From Gammaproteobacteria bacterium (lineage in GTDB: Bacteria > Pseudomonadota > Gammaproteobacteria > Burkholderiales > Burkholderiaceae_C): a stretch of DNA of 64,000 nt. Both the position numbers and the translations under genes were made by a program. Under the pieces are notes generated by a model that worked only from the letters and a program-made list of their open reading frames with translations, was not told where the DNA came from and searched no databases. The stretch spans positions 1 to 64,000 of the forward strand of contig JAHJWB010000013.1 in assembly GCA_018828125.1 (NCBI GenBank), given 5' to 3'. Of the stretch, positions 41,213 through 50,847 are shown piece by piece (positions within the stretch are counted from its first letter, which is position 1; each line of letters begins with the position of its first letter).

Positions 41213-42904
41213 ATGCTGTATCACATCTACGAAACCCAGCGCTCTTTGATGGAGCCCTTTACCGACTTTGCGCAGGCAGCTGCCAAGCTCTTCAGCAACC
41301 CGATGTCGCCGCTCAGCCAGAGCCCGCTGGCACAGCGCATGTCGGCGGGTTACGACCTGATGTACCGGTTGGGCAAGGACTATGAGAAGCCAACGTTCGA
41401 CATCCACACGGTGGATGTGGATGGCGTGGGTGTGGCGGTGCATGAACACATCGAGGTGGACAAGCCGTTTTGCGAGCTTCGCCGCTTCAAGCGTTTTTCG
41501 GACGATACGAACACGCTGACCAAGCTCAAGACCCAGCCTGTGGTGTTGATCGTGGCGCCGCTGTCGGGCCACTACGCCACCTTGTTGCGCGACACCGTGC
41601 GCACAATGCTCAAGGACCACAAGGTTTACATCACCGACTGGAAGAATGCCCGGCTGGTGCCCCTGTCCGAGGGGGAATTCCACCTGGATGACTATGTGAA
41701 CTATGTGCAGGACTTCATTCGTCACCTGCAGGGCATTTACGGTAACTGCCACGTCATCAGCGTCTGCCAGCCCACGGTGCCGGTGCTGGCCGCAGTGTCG
41801 CTGATGGCCAGCCGTGGCGAAACCACCCCGCTGACCATGACCATGATGGGCGGCCCCATCGATGCCCGCAAGTCCCCCACAGCGGTCAACAACCTGGCCA
41901 CCAATCGCAGCTACGAGTGGTTTGAGAACAATGTGATTTACCGCGTGCCGGACAACTTCCCCGGCGCGGGCCGACGCGTATACCCCGGTTTTCTGCAATA
42001 CACCGGTTTTGTCGCCATGAACCCAGACCGCCACGCGACCAGCCACTACGACTACTTCAAGGACTTGATCAAAGGCGACGACACCAGCGTTGAAGCCCAC
42101 CGCAAGTTTTACGACGAATACAACGCCGTGCTGGACATGGACGCGGACTATTACCTGGAAACCATCCAGACAGTGTTTCAGGACTACAAACTGGTGCACG
42201 GCACGTGGGACGTGCGCTCGCCCGAAGGCAAGGTCGAACGCGTGCGCCCGCAGGACATCACCACCACGGCCCTCTTCACAGTCGAAGGCGAACTGGATGA
42301 CATCTCCGGCTCGGGCCAGACCGAAGCTGCACACGACCTGTGCAGCGGTGTGGTGCGCAAGGAGCAGCGCCACCTGGAAGCCAAGGGCGCGGGCCACTAC
42401 GGCATATTCAGTGGCCGCCGTTGGCGCGACATGGTGTACCCCCAGGTGCGCGCATTTATCCTTGAGCACGAAGTGCCGCAAAAGAACACGGCCGCCACCA
42501 TTGTGGAAATCCCGGATGACAACCCACCGGCCCGCAAGGCGGTGGTGGCTGCCAGCAAGCTGGCTGCAAAACCTGCCTTGAAGGCCGCGCCCGCCAAAAC
42601 AGCGACCCGCGCTGCTGCCAAAGCCAAACCGGTCGAAGCCCCCAAGTTGGCCAAGCCCGCGGCAACGAAACCCGGCAAAGCGGTGGCAGCCCCAAAAGCT
42701 GCTGCCAAGCCCTCGCCAAAAGCGGTCCCCAAAGCCGCGGCCTCGGCGTCGGCCGTTGCGACCCGCTGGGTGAAGCCTGCGGGCGAACAGCCTACCGGGG
42801 CCGCTGCAGCCCCTGAAACCGAACTTGGAACCGCCAAGGCCGCCGTGACGGCTGCGCCCGCAACCCGTCCCCGCGTCCGCGCTAGCGCTGCGCGAAAAGG
42901 TTGA
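41213..42904 (+). CDS. phaZ: intracellular PHB depolymerase with Lys/Ala/Pro-rich tail (563 aa)
   Basis: The first 420 residues match PhaZ of the Ralstonia type. The nucleophile region is [20 protein letters not shown] near residue 178, with Cys in place of the lipase-box Ser as in that family; [20 protein letters not shown] and [20 protein letters not shown] also fit. After residue about 440 the protein becomes a low-complexity tail of Ala, Lys and Pro (repeats such as [19 protein letters not shown]), like the histone-H1-like tail of PhaF and AlgP. ATG 41213 follows ACGGAG. It degrades stored PHB; the tail is unusual for a depolymerase. Confidence 0.92.
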   Translation: MLYHIYETQRSLMEPFTDFAQAAAKLFSNPMSPLSQSPLAQRMSAGYDLMYRLGKDYEKPTFDIHTVDVDGVGVAVHEHIEVDKPFCELRRFKRFSDDTNTLTKLKTQPVVLIVAPLSGHYATLLRDTVRTMLKDHKVYITDWKNARLVPLSEGEFHLDDYVNYVQDFIRHLQGIYGNCHVISVCQPTVPVLAAVSLMASRGETTPLTMTMMGGPIDARKSPTAVNNLATNRSYEWFENNVIYRVPDNFPGAGRRVYPGFLQYTGFVAMNPDRHATSHYDYFKDLIKGDDTSVEAHRKFYDEYNAVLDMDADYYLETIQTVFQDYKLVHGTWDVRSPEGKVERVRPQDITTTALFTVEGELDDISGSGQTEAAHDLCSGVVRKEQRHLEAKGAGHYGIFSGRRWRDMVYPQVRAFILEHEVPQKNTAATIVEIPDDNPPARKAVVAASKLAAKPALKAAPAKTATRAAAKAKPVEAPKLAKPAATKPGKAVAAPKAAAKPSPKAVPKAAASASAVATRWVKPAGEQPTGAAAAPETELGTAKAAVTAAPATRPRVRASAARKG

Positions 42905-43584
42905 GACCCGCACCGGAACTCCGCACACCGACCGCCCTGGCTGAGCTTGCGGCGCGAATTGATGCTGCGCTGCCGCAGACACAGTGCACGCGCTGTGGCT
43001 ACCCGGACTGCGCTGCCTACGCGCTGGCCATTGCCGAGGGTGCAGCTCCCATCAACCAATGCCCACCCGGGGGTGCCGAGGGTGTGGTGCGGCTTGCCTC
43101 CATCACCGGCCTCCCTGTAGTACCGCTGAGCGTTGACCATGGCGTGGAGGGACCGCGTGCTGTGGCCTTCATTGACGAGGCCTGGTGCATTGGCTGCACG
43201 CTGTGCATCAAGGCTTGTCCCACGGATGCCATCGTGGGGTCCAACAAGATGATGCACACGGTCATCGAGCCCTATTGCACCGGGTGCGAGTTGTGTGTTC
43301 CTGCATGTCCGGTGGACTGCATTCAGCTGGCCAACGTGAGTGGAACGACCAGCGGCTGGGCGGCCTGGTCAACACCTCTGGCGCAGCAGGCGCGCCAACG
43401 CTACCAGACACACCGGCTGCGCGTGCCGCTGGAAGATCCGGAAGAGACGTCGGTTGACACCGCCCCCGCAGCAAACGCACCCGCTGAGGTTGAAACGAAA
43501 CCTGACGCCGCTGCCGCGCGCCAAGCGGCGATTGCTGCCGCCATGGAGCGCGCACGGCAACGCCGCGCGCAAACCCCGGGCTGA
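42901..43584 (+). CDS. RnfB-type ferredoxin/electron transport protein (227 aa)
   Basis: An N-terminal Fe-S module [16 protein letters not shown] (fourth Cys in NQCPPGG) is followed by two 4Fe-4S ferredoxin motifs: [12 protein letters not shown] and [12 protein letters not shown]. This matches betaproteobacterial RnfB-like proteins. The C-terminal 60 residues are Ala-rich and disordered. The start appears to be TTG 42901, whose TTGA overlaps the phaZ stop. No other rnf genes are nearby, so it is probably a stand-alone electron carrier. Confidence 0.9.
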   Translation: MRPAPELRTPTALAELAARIDAALPQTQCTRCGYPDCAAYALAIAEGAAPINQCPPGGAEGVVRLASITGLPVVPLSVDHGVEGPRAVAFIDEAWCIGCTLCIKACPTDAIVGSNKMMHTVIEPYCTGCELCVPACPVDCIQLANVSGTTSGWAAWSTPLAQQARQRYQTHRLRVPLEDPEETSVDTAPAANAPAEVETKPDAAAARQAAIAAAMERARQRRAQTPG

Positions 43585-43633
43585 GCCAAGACGGTGCGCC
43601 AGGGCTGGTGCGGACTCCATCTGCCGCTTGGCG

Positions 43634-45121
43634 CTACTTGGCCGCGAGGGCCTTGTACACGCCGCATCCCACGTACCCATCCCCTGCGCGACTGACATAG
43701 GACATCTTGGTCTGCACCGCACCGGTGGCGGGGTTGGTGATGTCGTATTCCACCCAGCCCGGCGCGCGCTCCGCCTGGGTGACGATGTCACTCACGAGAC
43801 GGTCGCCCGCAATGCCGGGAATATCCTGCACCCGCGTGCCCACCTTGGCGGGGTTCCCCCCAAACGCCAGGTAGGTGCCAGCAGCGTCGAGCACAAACAC
43901 GTACATGTCCCGGTCGTGATAGGGCTGATTTTTGTCGGTGATGCTGCGCAAGAACTGGTCGCGCGATGTGGTCTTGTGCAGCGCCATCGCCTTGTTCACC
44001 AACGCCACCGCCTCCTCTGCCGTGCCTTGCTGCAAGCGAAATGCGGACACGGCGCGGGACAGGGTCGACGCACGGACCTCCAGCGCTTCGGCCTGTTGCA
44101 CGGCATGGCCCACCATTTGCGCGTTGTGTTGCGTGATCTGGTCGAGCTGCTGCACCGCCGCACTCACTTCGCGCAGACCAGTGCTCTGTTCGGCACTCGA
44201 CCCGGATATCTCGCTCACGCTGTCTGCCACGCTGCGAATACCACCCGCCATGTCCGCAATACCCGCCCCTGCCGACCGGATCAGGCCCGCACTGGTCTCG
44301 ACCTGGCTCACCGAGGCGCCAATCAGTTCGCGGATCTCACGCGCCGCATCGCCCGACCGCTTGGCCAGCGTGCGCACTTCGCCCGCCACCACCGCAAAGC
44401 CGCGCCCCTGTTCACCCGCGCGGGCAGCTTCCACCGCCGCGTTCAGCGCCAGGATGTTGGTTTGAAACGCGATGCTGTCGATGACCCCGATGATTTCGGT
44501 CATGCGCCGCGCACCCTGCTGGATCGCTTCGACTGATTGCACGGCGAGCGCCATGGCCTCAGACCCCGCATCGGCAGCCTTGCGCACGGCGGCGGCGCGC
44601 ACGTCTGCGCCCTGGGCTGTTTGTGCATTGTTTTGTACGGCGGACGACAACTGCTCCACGCTGGCGGCGGTTTCTTCCAGGTTCGCCGCCTGTTGCTCGG
44701 TGCGGTCTGCCAGCGACCGGTTGCCCTCGGCCAGACTCTGCCCGGCGTGGGCGACCAGTGCCGCATTGCTGCGGATATCGGCCACCATGGAGGACAGCGT
44801 CAGCACCATGCGGTCCAGTGAATTGGCCAACTCGCCGACTTCATCACTCCCGTAGACACCTGCACGGGCACGCAGATCACCTCCGGTTGTGAGGTCCATG
44901 GCACGCGCCAAGCTCGCCAGGTCCGACGACAAGCTGCTGTACAGCGCCGCCAACGCATACAGAACCACCGCCGCGCTGAGCGCCACCGCCCACCCGGGAG
45001 CAGACACCGCGGCAAGCGCCAGTGCCACTGCCGTCAACAGCCCCAATGTCAGCAGCTTTCCCGGCAGATGCCAACGGCGCATCCACCACACGCCTGGGCG
45101 CAGCGCAAAAAATCCTGCCAT
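43634..45121 (-). CDS. methyl-accepting chemotaxis protein with C-terminal Cache domain (495 aa)
   Basis: Two hydrophobic helices close together near the N-terminus (about residues 22-40 and 42-62) lead to a HAMP-like segment and the MCP signalling hairpin with [20 protein letters not shown] and [21 protein letters not shown] Cache-type domain (about 385-490, with [20 protein letters not shown]) comes last, after the signalling region. This puts the sensor in the cytoplasm. ATG 45121 follows GGGAG. There is no large periplasmic domain. Confidence 0.92.
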   Translation of the reverse strand: MAGFFALRPGVWWMRRWHLPGKLLTLGLLTAVALALAAVSAPGWAVALSAAVVLYALAALYSSLSSDLASLARAMDLTTGGDLRARAGVYGSDEVGELANSLDRMVLTLSSMVADIRSNAALVAHAGQSLAEGNRSLADRTEQQAANLEETAASVEQLSSAVQNNAQTAQGADVRAAAVRKAADAGSEAMALAVQSVEAIQQGARRMTEIIGVIDSIAFQTNILALNAAVEAARAGEQGRGFAVVAGEVRTLAKRSGDAAREIRELIGASVSQVETSAGLIRSAGAGIADMAGGIRSVADSVSEISGSSAEQSTGLREVSAAVQQLDQITQHNAQMVGHAVQQAEALEVRASTLSRAVSAFRLQQGTAEEAVALVNKAMALHKTTSRDQFLRSITDKNQPYHDRDMYVFVLDAAGTYLAFGGNPAKVGTRVQDIPGIAGDRLVSDIVTQAERAPGWVEYDITNPATGAVQTKMSYVSRAGDGYVGCGVYKALAAK

Positions 45122-45299
45122 CTTGTCTCCCTTGTCGTTCTTACGAGTGCCGGGCGATGCTAGGGGGGCGCTCTTACGTCGAATTGACGATTCATGCCCA
45201 GCGAGGGTTTCCGATAGGTATGCCCCCGCAACCCGTCAAACTCGTCCCGGTCGTTCAAACTGGCCGCTGATACAAGTCATTCACCCATAATGTCGCCCC

Positions 45300-46505
45300 A
45301 TGAACCCCCTGCTTTCCCACCTCCAGCCATACCCATTTGAGCGGCTGCGGCAGCTTTTTTTGGGGGTTACCCCCCCTGCAGCGTACAGCCCTATCAGCCT
45401 GGGCATGGGTGAGCCACGCCATCCTACACCGCAGTTCATCAAAGACGCACTTTGTAACAACCTCGGCGGTCTGGCCAGTTACCCCGCTACGGCTGGAGAA
45501 CCCCGGTTGCGTGAGGCCTTCACGCAGTGGCTGAACCAACGCTACGCCCTCGCACTGGACCCTGGCAGTCAGGTTTTGCCCGTGAACGGCTCGCGTGAAG
45601 CGCTGTTCTCCTTCGCCCAGACCGTCATCGACCCGTCGCAAGGCCAACCGCTGGTGGTCTGCCCGAACCCGTTCTATCAAATCTACGAAGGCGCCGCGCT
45701 GCTGTCGGGCGCCGGGCCGTATTACGCCCCCAGCGACCCCACGCGCAACTTCGCAGTGAACTGGGACACGGTGCCGGAGGCAGTATGGGAGCGCACCCAA
45801 CTGCTGTTTGTGTGCTCGCCCGGCAACCCCACGGGTGCCGTCATGCCCCTTGCGGAGTGGAAAAAACTCTTCGAACTGAGCGACCGATATGGATTTGTGA
45901 TCGCATCTGATGAGTGTTACAGCGAGATCTACTTCCGTGATGAACCCCCGCTGGGGGGGCTGCAGGCGGCGTCCCAGCTGGGTCGAGGCGATTTCAAGAA
46001 CCTGATGTCCTTCACCAGCCTGTCCAAACGCAGCAACGTGCCGGGGATGCGAAGTGGTTTTGTGGCGGGCGATGCGGCGCTGATCAAAGCGTTTTTGCTG
46101 TACCGCACCTACCACGGCAGTGCCATGAGCCCCATCGTGCAGGCCGCCACTATTGCCGCTTGGGGTGACGAAAAACATGTAGTGGAAAACCGCGCCATGT
46201 ACCGCAAGAAATTTGCACAGGTCACCCCCCTGCTGGCAGGCGTGATGGAAGTGGCGTTGCCCGACGCAGGTTTTTATCTGTGGGCCAAGGTCCCCGAGGC
46301 GCTGGGCATGGACGACGCCGAGTTCGCGCGCGCCCTTCTGGCTCAATACAATGTCACCGTGCTCCCCGGCAGCTACCTGGCCCGCGAGGCCCAGGGCAGC
46401 AACCCTGGCGCTCAGCGTATTCGCATGGCCCTGGTGGCCGAAACCGAAGAATGCGCGGAAGCCGCGCTGCGCATCGTGCAATTCATCCAATCCCGTACTG
46501 CCTGA
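45300..46505 (+). CDS. dapC: succinyldiaminopimelate transaminase DapC (401 aa)
   Basis: A class I aminotransferase of the lysine/meso-DAP pathway. It has ISLGMGEPRHPTPQFIKDAL at the N-terminus, the PLP-lysine region TSLSKRSNVPGMRSGFVAGD near residue 238 and CSPGNPTGAVMPLAEWKKLF. This is the betaproteobacterial DapC type. It is followed 36 bases later by dapD, the previous enzyme in the pathway. No strong ribosome binding site precedes ATG 45300. Confidence 0.95.
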   Translation: MNPLLSHLQPYPFERLRQLFLGVTPPAAYSPISLGMGEPRHPTPQFIKDALCNNLGGLASYPATAGEPRLREAFTQWLNQRYALALDPGSQVLPVNGSREALFSFAQTVIDPSQGQPLVVCPNPFYQIYEGAALLSGAGPYYAPSDPTRNFAVNWDTVPEAVWERTQLLFVCSPGNPTGAVMPLAEWKKLFELSDRYGFVIASDECYSEIYFRDEPPLGGLQAASQLGRGDFKNLMSFTSLSKRSNVPGMRSGFVAGDAALIKAFLLYRTYHGSAMSPIVQAATIAAWGDEKHVVENRAMYRKKFAQVTPLLAGVMEVALPDAGFYLWAKVPEALGMDDAEFARALLAQYNVTVLPGSYLAREAQGSNPGAQRIRMALVAETEECAEAALRIVQFIQSRTA

Positions 46506-46541
46506 TAGACAGATAGACAGACTGAATCGACTGACCATCAA

Positions 46542-47375
46542 ATGACCCAACAACTCCAAACCATCATCGACAACGCCTGGGACAACCGCGCCAGCCTCTC
46601 GCCCGCCGCCGCCCCCAAGGAGATCCAGGACGCTGTCGAGCACGTGATCGCCGAGCTGAACAATGGCTCGTTGCGCGTGGCTACCCGCGAAGGCGTGGGC
46701 CAGTGGACCGTGCACCAGTGGGTCAAGAAGGCCGTGCTGCTGTCGTTCCGCCTGAAAGACAACGAAGTCGTGAAGGCCGGTGACCTGGGCTTTTACGACA
46801 AGGTGCAGACCAAGTTCGCGCACCTGACGGAAGAAGAAATGAAGGCTACGGGCGTGCGTGTGGTGCCCCCGGCCGTGGCCCGCCGTGGCAGCTTCATCGC
46901 CAAGGGCGCGATCCTGATGCCTTCGTACGTGAACATCGGCGCCTATGTGGGCGAAGGCACCATGGTCGATACCTGGGCCACCGTGGGCTCGTGCGCGCAG
47001 ATCGGCGCCAACGTGCACCTCTCGGGTGGCGTGGGCATTGGCGGCGTGCTGGAACCCCTGCAGGCAGGCCCCACCATCATTGAAGACAACTGTTTCATCG
47101 GCGCCCGCTCCGAAGTCGTCGAAGGCGTGGTCGTCGAGGAAAACTCTGTTCTGGGCATGGGCGTGTACCTGGGCCAGAGCACCCCCATCTTCAACCGAGC
47201 CACCGGCGAGATCAGCTATGGCCGCGTGCCCTCGGGCTCGGTCGTGGTCAGTGGCAACCTGCCCAAGACAGCGGCCAACGGCGCACCGTACAGCATGTAC
47301 GCCGCAATCATCGTCAAGCAGGTGGATGCACAGACCCGGTCCAAAACCAGCATCAATGACCTGCTGCGCGACTGA
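46542..47375 (+). CDS. dapD: tetrahydrodipicolinate N-succinyltransferase DapD (277 aa)
   Basis: A left-handed beta-helix acyltransferase with hexapeptide repeats from about residue 105 to 225 (such as [20 protein letters not shown] and [20 protein letters not shown]). An N-terminal helical domain precedes it. 277 residues is the family length. It sits in a dapC-dapD-pilU-dapE order. ATG 46542 begins [10 protein letters not shown], as in homologues. Confidence 0.97.
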   Translation: MTQQLQTIIDNAWDNRASLSPAAAPKEIQDAVEHVIAELNNGSLRVATREGVGQWTVHQWVKKAVLLSFRLKDNEVVKAGDLGFYDKVQTKFAHLTEEEMKATGVRVVPPAVARRGSFIAKGAILMPSYVNIGAYVGEGTMVDTWATVGSCAQIGANVHLSGGVGIGGVLEPLQAGPTIIEDNCFIGARSEVVEGVVVEENSVLGMGVYLGQSTPIFNRATGEISYGRVPSGSVVVSGNLPKTAANGAPYSMYAAIIVKQVDAQTRSKTSINDLLRD

Positions 47376-47469
47376 GCCGTGATAACCCCCTTGCACCGCA
47401 GTTGATCATCAGCACGCAAGACGCCATGATCATCGCCACGACAACAACCGACAAAAAGAGGGAAACACC

Positions 47470-48633
47470 ATGAGCACGATGGAGCGGATTCTTCGCCTGA
47501 TGAGCGAAAAGAAGGCATCAGACGTTTACCTGTCGGCCAATGCCCCGGCGCTGATCAAGATCAACGGCGAATGTGTGCCGATCAACAACCAGATCCTGCC
47601 GCCCGACGCACCACGCAATCTGCTGTCCGAGGTCATCCCTCCCGACCGCATTGAAGAGCTGGAAGAAACCGGTGAGCTCAATATGGGCGTGCCGCTCAGC
47701 GGCGTCGGCCGCTTTCGTATCAGCGCCATGCGGCAACGTGGCAGCTATGCGGTGGTGATCCGGTTCATTTCGCAGGCGATTCCAGAATTCGACTCGCTGG
47801 GTCTGCCGCCGGTGATGCGCGATCTCATCATGGAAAAGCGTGGCCTGATCCTGATGGTCGGCGCTACGGGGTCCGGCAAGAGCACGTCGCTGGCATCCAT
47901 GATCGACACCCGCAACGAGGCGCTCACGGGCCACATTCTGACCATCGAGGACCCGGTCGAGTACCAATTCAAGAACAAGAAGTCCATCGTCAACCAGCGC
48001 GAGATCGGCAGCGACACCCAGTCTCTGCAGACCGCCCTGAAGAACGCGCTGCGCCAGGCGCCCGATGTGATCCTGATCGGCGAAATCCGCGACCGGGAAA
48101 CCATGTCGGCCGCCATTGCCTATGCGCAGTCGGGCCATCTTTGCCTCGCCACCCTGCACGGCAACAACAGCTACCACGCGCTCAACCGCATTTTGTCTTT
48201 CTATCCTGTCGAAGTGCGGCCCACCATGCTGGGCGACCTGGCATCCGCCATGAAGGCCATCATCTCGCAACGTTTGGTGCGTACTGTCGAGGGCGGTCGC
48301 GCGCCAGCAGTGGAGGTCATGCTCAACACCAAGCTTGTGTCCGATCTGATCGAAAAAGGCGATTTCTCCGGCGTGAAAGAAGCGATGGAGAAATCCATGG
48401 CCGAAGGCTCGCTGACCTTTGAAGAAGCGCTGGCTCGACTGATCATGGAGGGCAAGATCGACCGCAAAGAAGGCATGGCGTACGCCGACTCGCCCACCAA
48501 CCTCATGTGGCGCCTGCAGAACGACTTCTCTCTGGCAGCCAATGCCGCCAAAGCACAAAAAGAAGCCCGCGATGCGCCCGATGACCAGCCCTCTTTCACG
48601 GAGATCGTGCTGGACGTCAAGCCAGCAGCGTGA
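47470..48633 (+). CDS. pilU: type IV pilus retraction ATPase PilU (387 aa)
   Basis: A PilT/PilU-type ATPase with MSEKKASDVYLSANAPALIK at the N-terminus, Walker A GATGSGKSTSLASM near residue 137, Asp box ILTIEDPVEYQFKN and LRQAPDVILIGEIRDRETM (Walker B region). The sequence follows PilU rather than PilT. ATG 47470 has an upstream purine stretch. It interrupts the dap genes, an arrangement I recall from other Burkholderiales. No pilT is in the window. Confidence 0.94.
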   Translation: MSTMERILRLMSEKKASDVYLSANAPALIKINGECVPINNQILPPDAPRNLLSEVIPPDRIEELEETGELNMGVPLSGVGRFRISAMRQRGSYAVVIRFISQAIPEFDSLGLPPVMRDLIMEKRGLILMVGATGSGKSTSLASMIDTRNEALTGHILTIEDPVEYQFKNKKSIVNQREIGSDTQSLQTALKNALRQAPDVILIGEIRDRETMSAAIAYAQSGHLCLATLHGNNSYHALNRILSFYPVEVRPTMLGDLASAMKAIISQRLVRTVEGGRAPAVEVMLNTKLVSDLIEKGDFSGVKEAMEKSMAEGSLTFEEALARLIMEGKIDRKEGMAYADSPTNLMWRLQNDFSLAANAAKAQKEARDAPDDQPSFTEIVLDVKPAA

Positions 48634-48796
48634 AATGTCTCTCCCTGAGTCGCCTGTGGCGTCTTCCCCCCTTGGGGACGACGCCCTCGCTGCGGGTGCG
48701 GCCCTTGCCAGGCGTCTCTCGCCTAGGCCGCGCTGATGCTTACGCATCGCTCTCTAATCACCGCTGACTGCACGGCCCCATCCCACCGAATCCCCA

Positions 48797-49978
48797 ATGT
48801 CCCGTACCCTGCACCTCGCCGAACAGCTCATTTCCCTTTCTTCCATCACGCCTGAGGATGGGGGTTGCCTTGACCTGCTGACTGATCGGTTAACCCCACT
48901 GGGTTTTGTGTGCGAACGCCTGGACAGCGGCCCGGATGACTTCCGCGTCAGCAATTTATGGGCAAAACGACCTGTAGCGCTTACCCATAAAGGGCTACCA
49001 GCTATCAAAACAGTAGTGTTTGCAGGCCATACCGATGTGGTCCCCACAGGCCCTCTGGCGCAATGGAGCAGCGACCCCTTTGTGCCCACCCACAAGGACG
49101 GCAAGCTCTTCGGTCGTGGAGCCAGCGACATGAAAACCTCGATTGCCGCGTTTGTCGTGGCAGTCGAAGAGTTCTTGGCCGCCGCGCCGGATCCACTGAT
49201 CAACTTGGCGTTTCTGTTGACCAGCGACGAAGAAGGCCCGTCGGTGGACGGTACCAAAGTGGTGGTTGAACAACTCAAGGCGCGGGGTGAACCGCTGGAC
49301 TACTGCATCGTCGGAGAACCCACCTCGGTCGAAAAAACCGGAGACATGATCAAAAACGGCCGCCGCGGAACGCTCAGCGGCAAGCTCACCGTGCGCGGCA
49401 TTCAGGGTCACATCGCCTACCCGCAACTGGCGCGCAACCCCATCCATCAGGCCCTGCCGGCATTGGCGGAGCTGGCTGCGACCGCGTGGGACCACGGCAA
49501 TGCGTTTTTCCCACCCACCAGTTGGCAGATCAGCAACCTCCACAGCGGCACCGGTGCCACCAATGTCATTCCGGGCGACATGGTGGTGGACTTCAACTTC
49601 CGCTTCTCGACCGAATCCACCGCAGACGGACTGCAACAACGTGTGCACGCCGTTCTCGACCGCCACGAGCTTGAATACGACCTGCGGTGGACACTGGGCG
49701 GCCAGCCGTTCTTGACCACGCCCGGTGAGCTGGTCCACGCCGTTCAACAGGCCATCAAAGAAGAGACTGGCATCACCACCGAGCTCTCCACCACAGGCGG
49801 CACGAGCGACGGTCGCTTCATTGCCCAGGTCTGTCCCCAGGTGATTGAAATGGGCCCGCCCAACGCCAGCATCCACAAGATCGACGAGCATGTGGTCGTG
49901 GCTGACATTGAACCCCTCAAGAATATTTACCGCCGAACGTTGGAGAACCTGGATGCTGCAATGAGAGCCAGCGCATGA
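48797..49978 (+). CDS. dapE: succinyl-diaminopimelate desuccinylase DapE (393 aa)
   Basis: An M20 metallopeptidase-family enzyme that frees L,L-diaminopimelate. Metal ligands are in [13 protein letters not shown] near residue 74, [14 protein letters not shown] near residue 107, [13 protein letters not shown] and the late [17 protein letters not shown]. Residues about 57-73 ([17 protein letters not shown]) are encoded by an in-frame palindromic repeat, just before the first metal site. Its last codon overlaps the prmB start (ATGA). Confidence 0.96.
   Translation: MSRTLHLAEQLISLSSITPEDGGCLDLLTDRLTPLGFVCERLDSGPDDFRVSNLWAKRPVALTHKGLPAIKTVVFAGHTDVVPTGPLAQWSSDPFVPTHKDGKLFGRGASDMKTSIAAFVVAVEEFLAAAPDPLINLAFLLTSDEEGPSVDGTKVVVEQLKARGEPLDYCIVGEPTSVEKTGDMIKNGRRGTLSGKLTVRGIQGHIAYPQLARNPIHQALPALAELAATAWDHGNAFFPPTSWQISNLHSGTGATNVIPGDMVVDFNFRFSTESTADGLQQRVHAVLDRHELEYDLRWTLGGQPFLTTPGELVHAVQQAIKEETGITTELSTTGGTSDGRFIAQVCPQVIEMGPPNASIHKIDEHVVVADIEPLKNIYRRTLENLDAAMRASA
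48966..49010 (-). repeat. palindromic repeat, copy 6, inside dapE
   Basis: On the minus strand it reads TTTTGATAGCTGGTAGCCCT, TTATGGGTAAGCGCTACAGG and TCG. It lies wholly inside the dapE coding sequence and keeps the frame open. Confidence 0.75.
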
Positions 49979-50844
49979 AGACCGTACTGCAACTCATCGA
50001 TTTCGTCGCCGCGCGCCTGGATGCAGCAGGGGTTGCGTTCGGTCACGGCACGACCAATGCATTCGATGAAGCCGCGTGGCTGGTGCTTTGGCAGCTGGGT
50101 CTACCCCTGGACCAGCTAGATAATGTTGAAGACATGCCCATCACCGGGGATCAGCGCGACGAAGTCGAAGCACTGCTCAGCGACCGCATCACCACGCGCA
50201 AACCCGCCGCGTACCTCACGCAAGAGGCCTGGTTGCAAGGTATCCCCTTCTACATCGACGAACGTGCCATTGTGCCGCGCAGCTTTATTGCCGAGCTTCT
50301 TGTCGATGGCAGCGTGGACGAATTCTTGAGCGCGGACACCCGCCGAGTGCTGGACCTGTGCACCGGCAACGGCAGCTTGGCTGTGCTGGCCGCCATGGCG
50401 TGGCCCGATGTCGCAGTCACCGGCGCCGACATTTCATCCGACGCATTGGCTGTGGCGCGCATAAACGTCGACAAGCATGGCCTGCAACACCGCATCCAAC
50501 TGCAACTGTCGGATGGCCTTGCGGCCTTGCCCGGTCCATGGGACCTAATCCTGTGCAATCCACCGTATGTGAACGCAGCCAGCATGGCGGCGCTGCCCGC
50601 CGAATACCGCGCAGAACCAAAACTCGCGCTGGCGGGGGGTAGTGACGGCATGGACTTCATACGCCAGCTGTTCGCCGCTGCCCCCGCATGCATGACCGAA
50701 GACGCTGTGCTCGTGCTGGAGATCGGCAATGAGCGCACGAATTTTGAGGGCGCTTTTCCCTCTTTGCCCGCGTACTGGCTTCGCACCAGTGCTGGCGAAG
50801 ATCAAGTATTGCTGATTCAAAGAACCAGCCTCTTGAAGCTCTGA
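49975..50844 (+). CDS. prmB: 50S ribosomal protein L3 glutamine methyltransferase PrmB (289 aa)
   Basis: A class I SAM methyltransferase. [20 protein letters not shown] near residue 125 is the SAM loop and [18 protein letters not shown] near residue 188 contains the NPPY catalytic motif. The long N-terminal domain and PRSFIAELL before the fold favour PrmB over PrmC. ATG 49975 overlaps the dapE stop. Confidence 0.95.
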   Translation: MKTVLQLIDFVAARLDAAGVAFGHGTTNAFDEAAWLVLWQLGLPLDQLDNVEDMPITGDQRDEVEALLSDRITTRKPAAYLTQEAWLQGIPFYIDERAIVPRSFIAELLVDGSVDEFLSADTRRVLDLCTGNGSLAVLAAMAWPDVAVTGADISSDALAVARINVDKHGLQHRIQLQLSDGLAALPGPWDLILCNPPYVNAASMAALPAEYRAEPKLALAGGSDGMDFIRQLFAAAPACMTEDAVLVLEIGNERTNFEGAFPSLPAYWLRTSAGEDQVLLIQRTSLLKL

Positions 50845-50847
50845 TCC

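Noticed and set aside
45255..47396. A 713-codon minus-strand frame opposite dapC and dapD
   Set aside because: It spans two well-supported plus-strand genes and has antisense composition.
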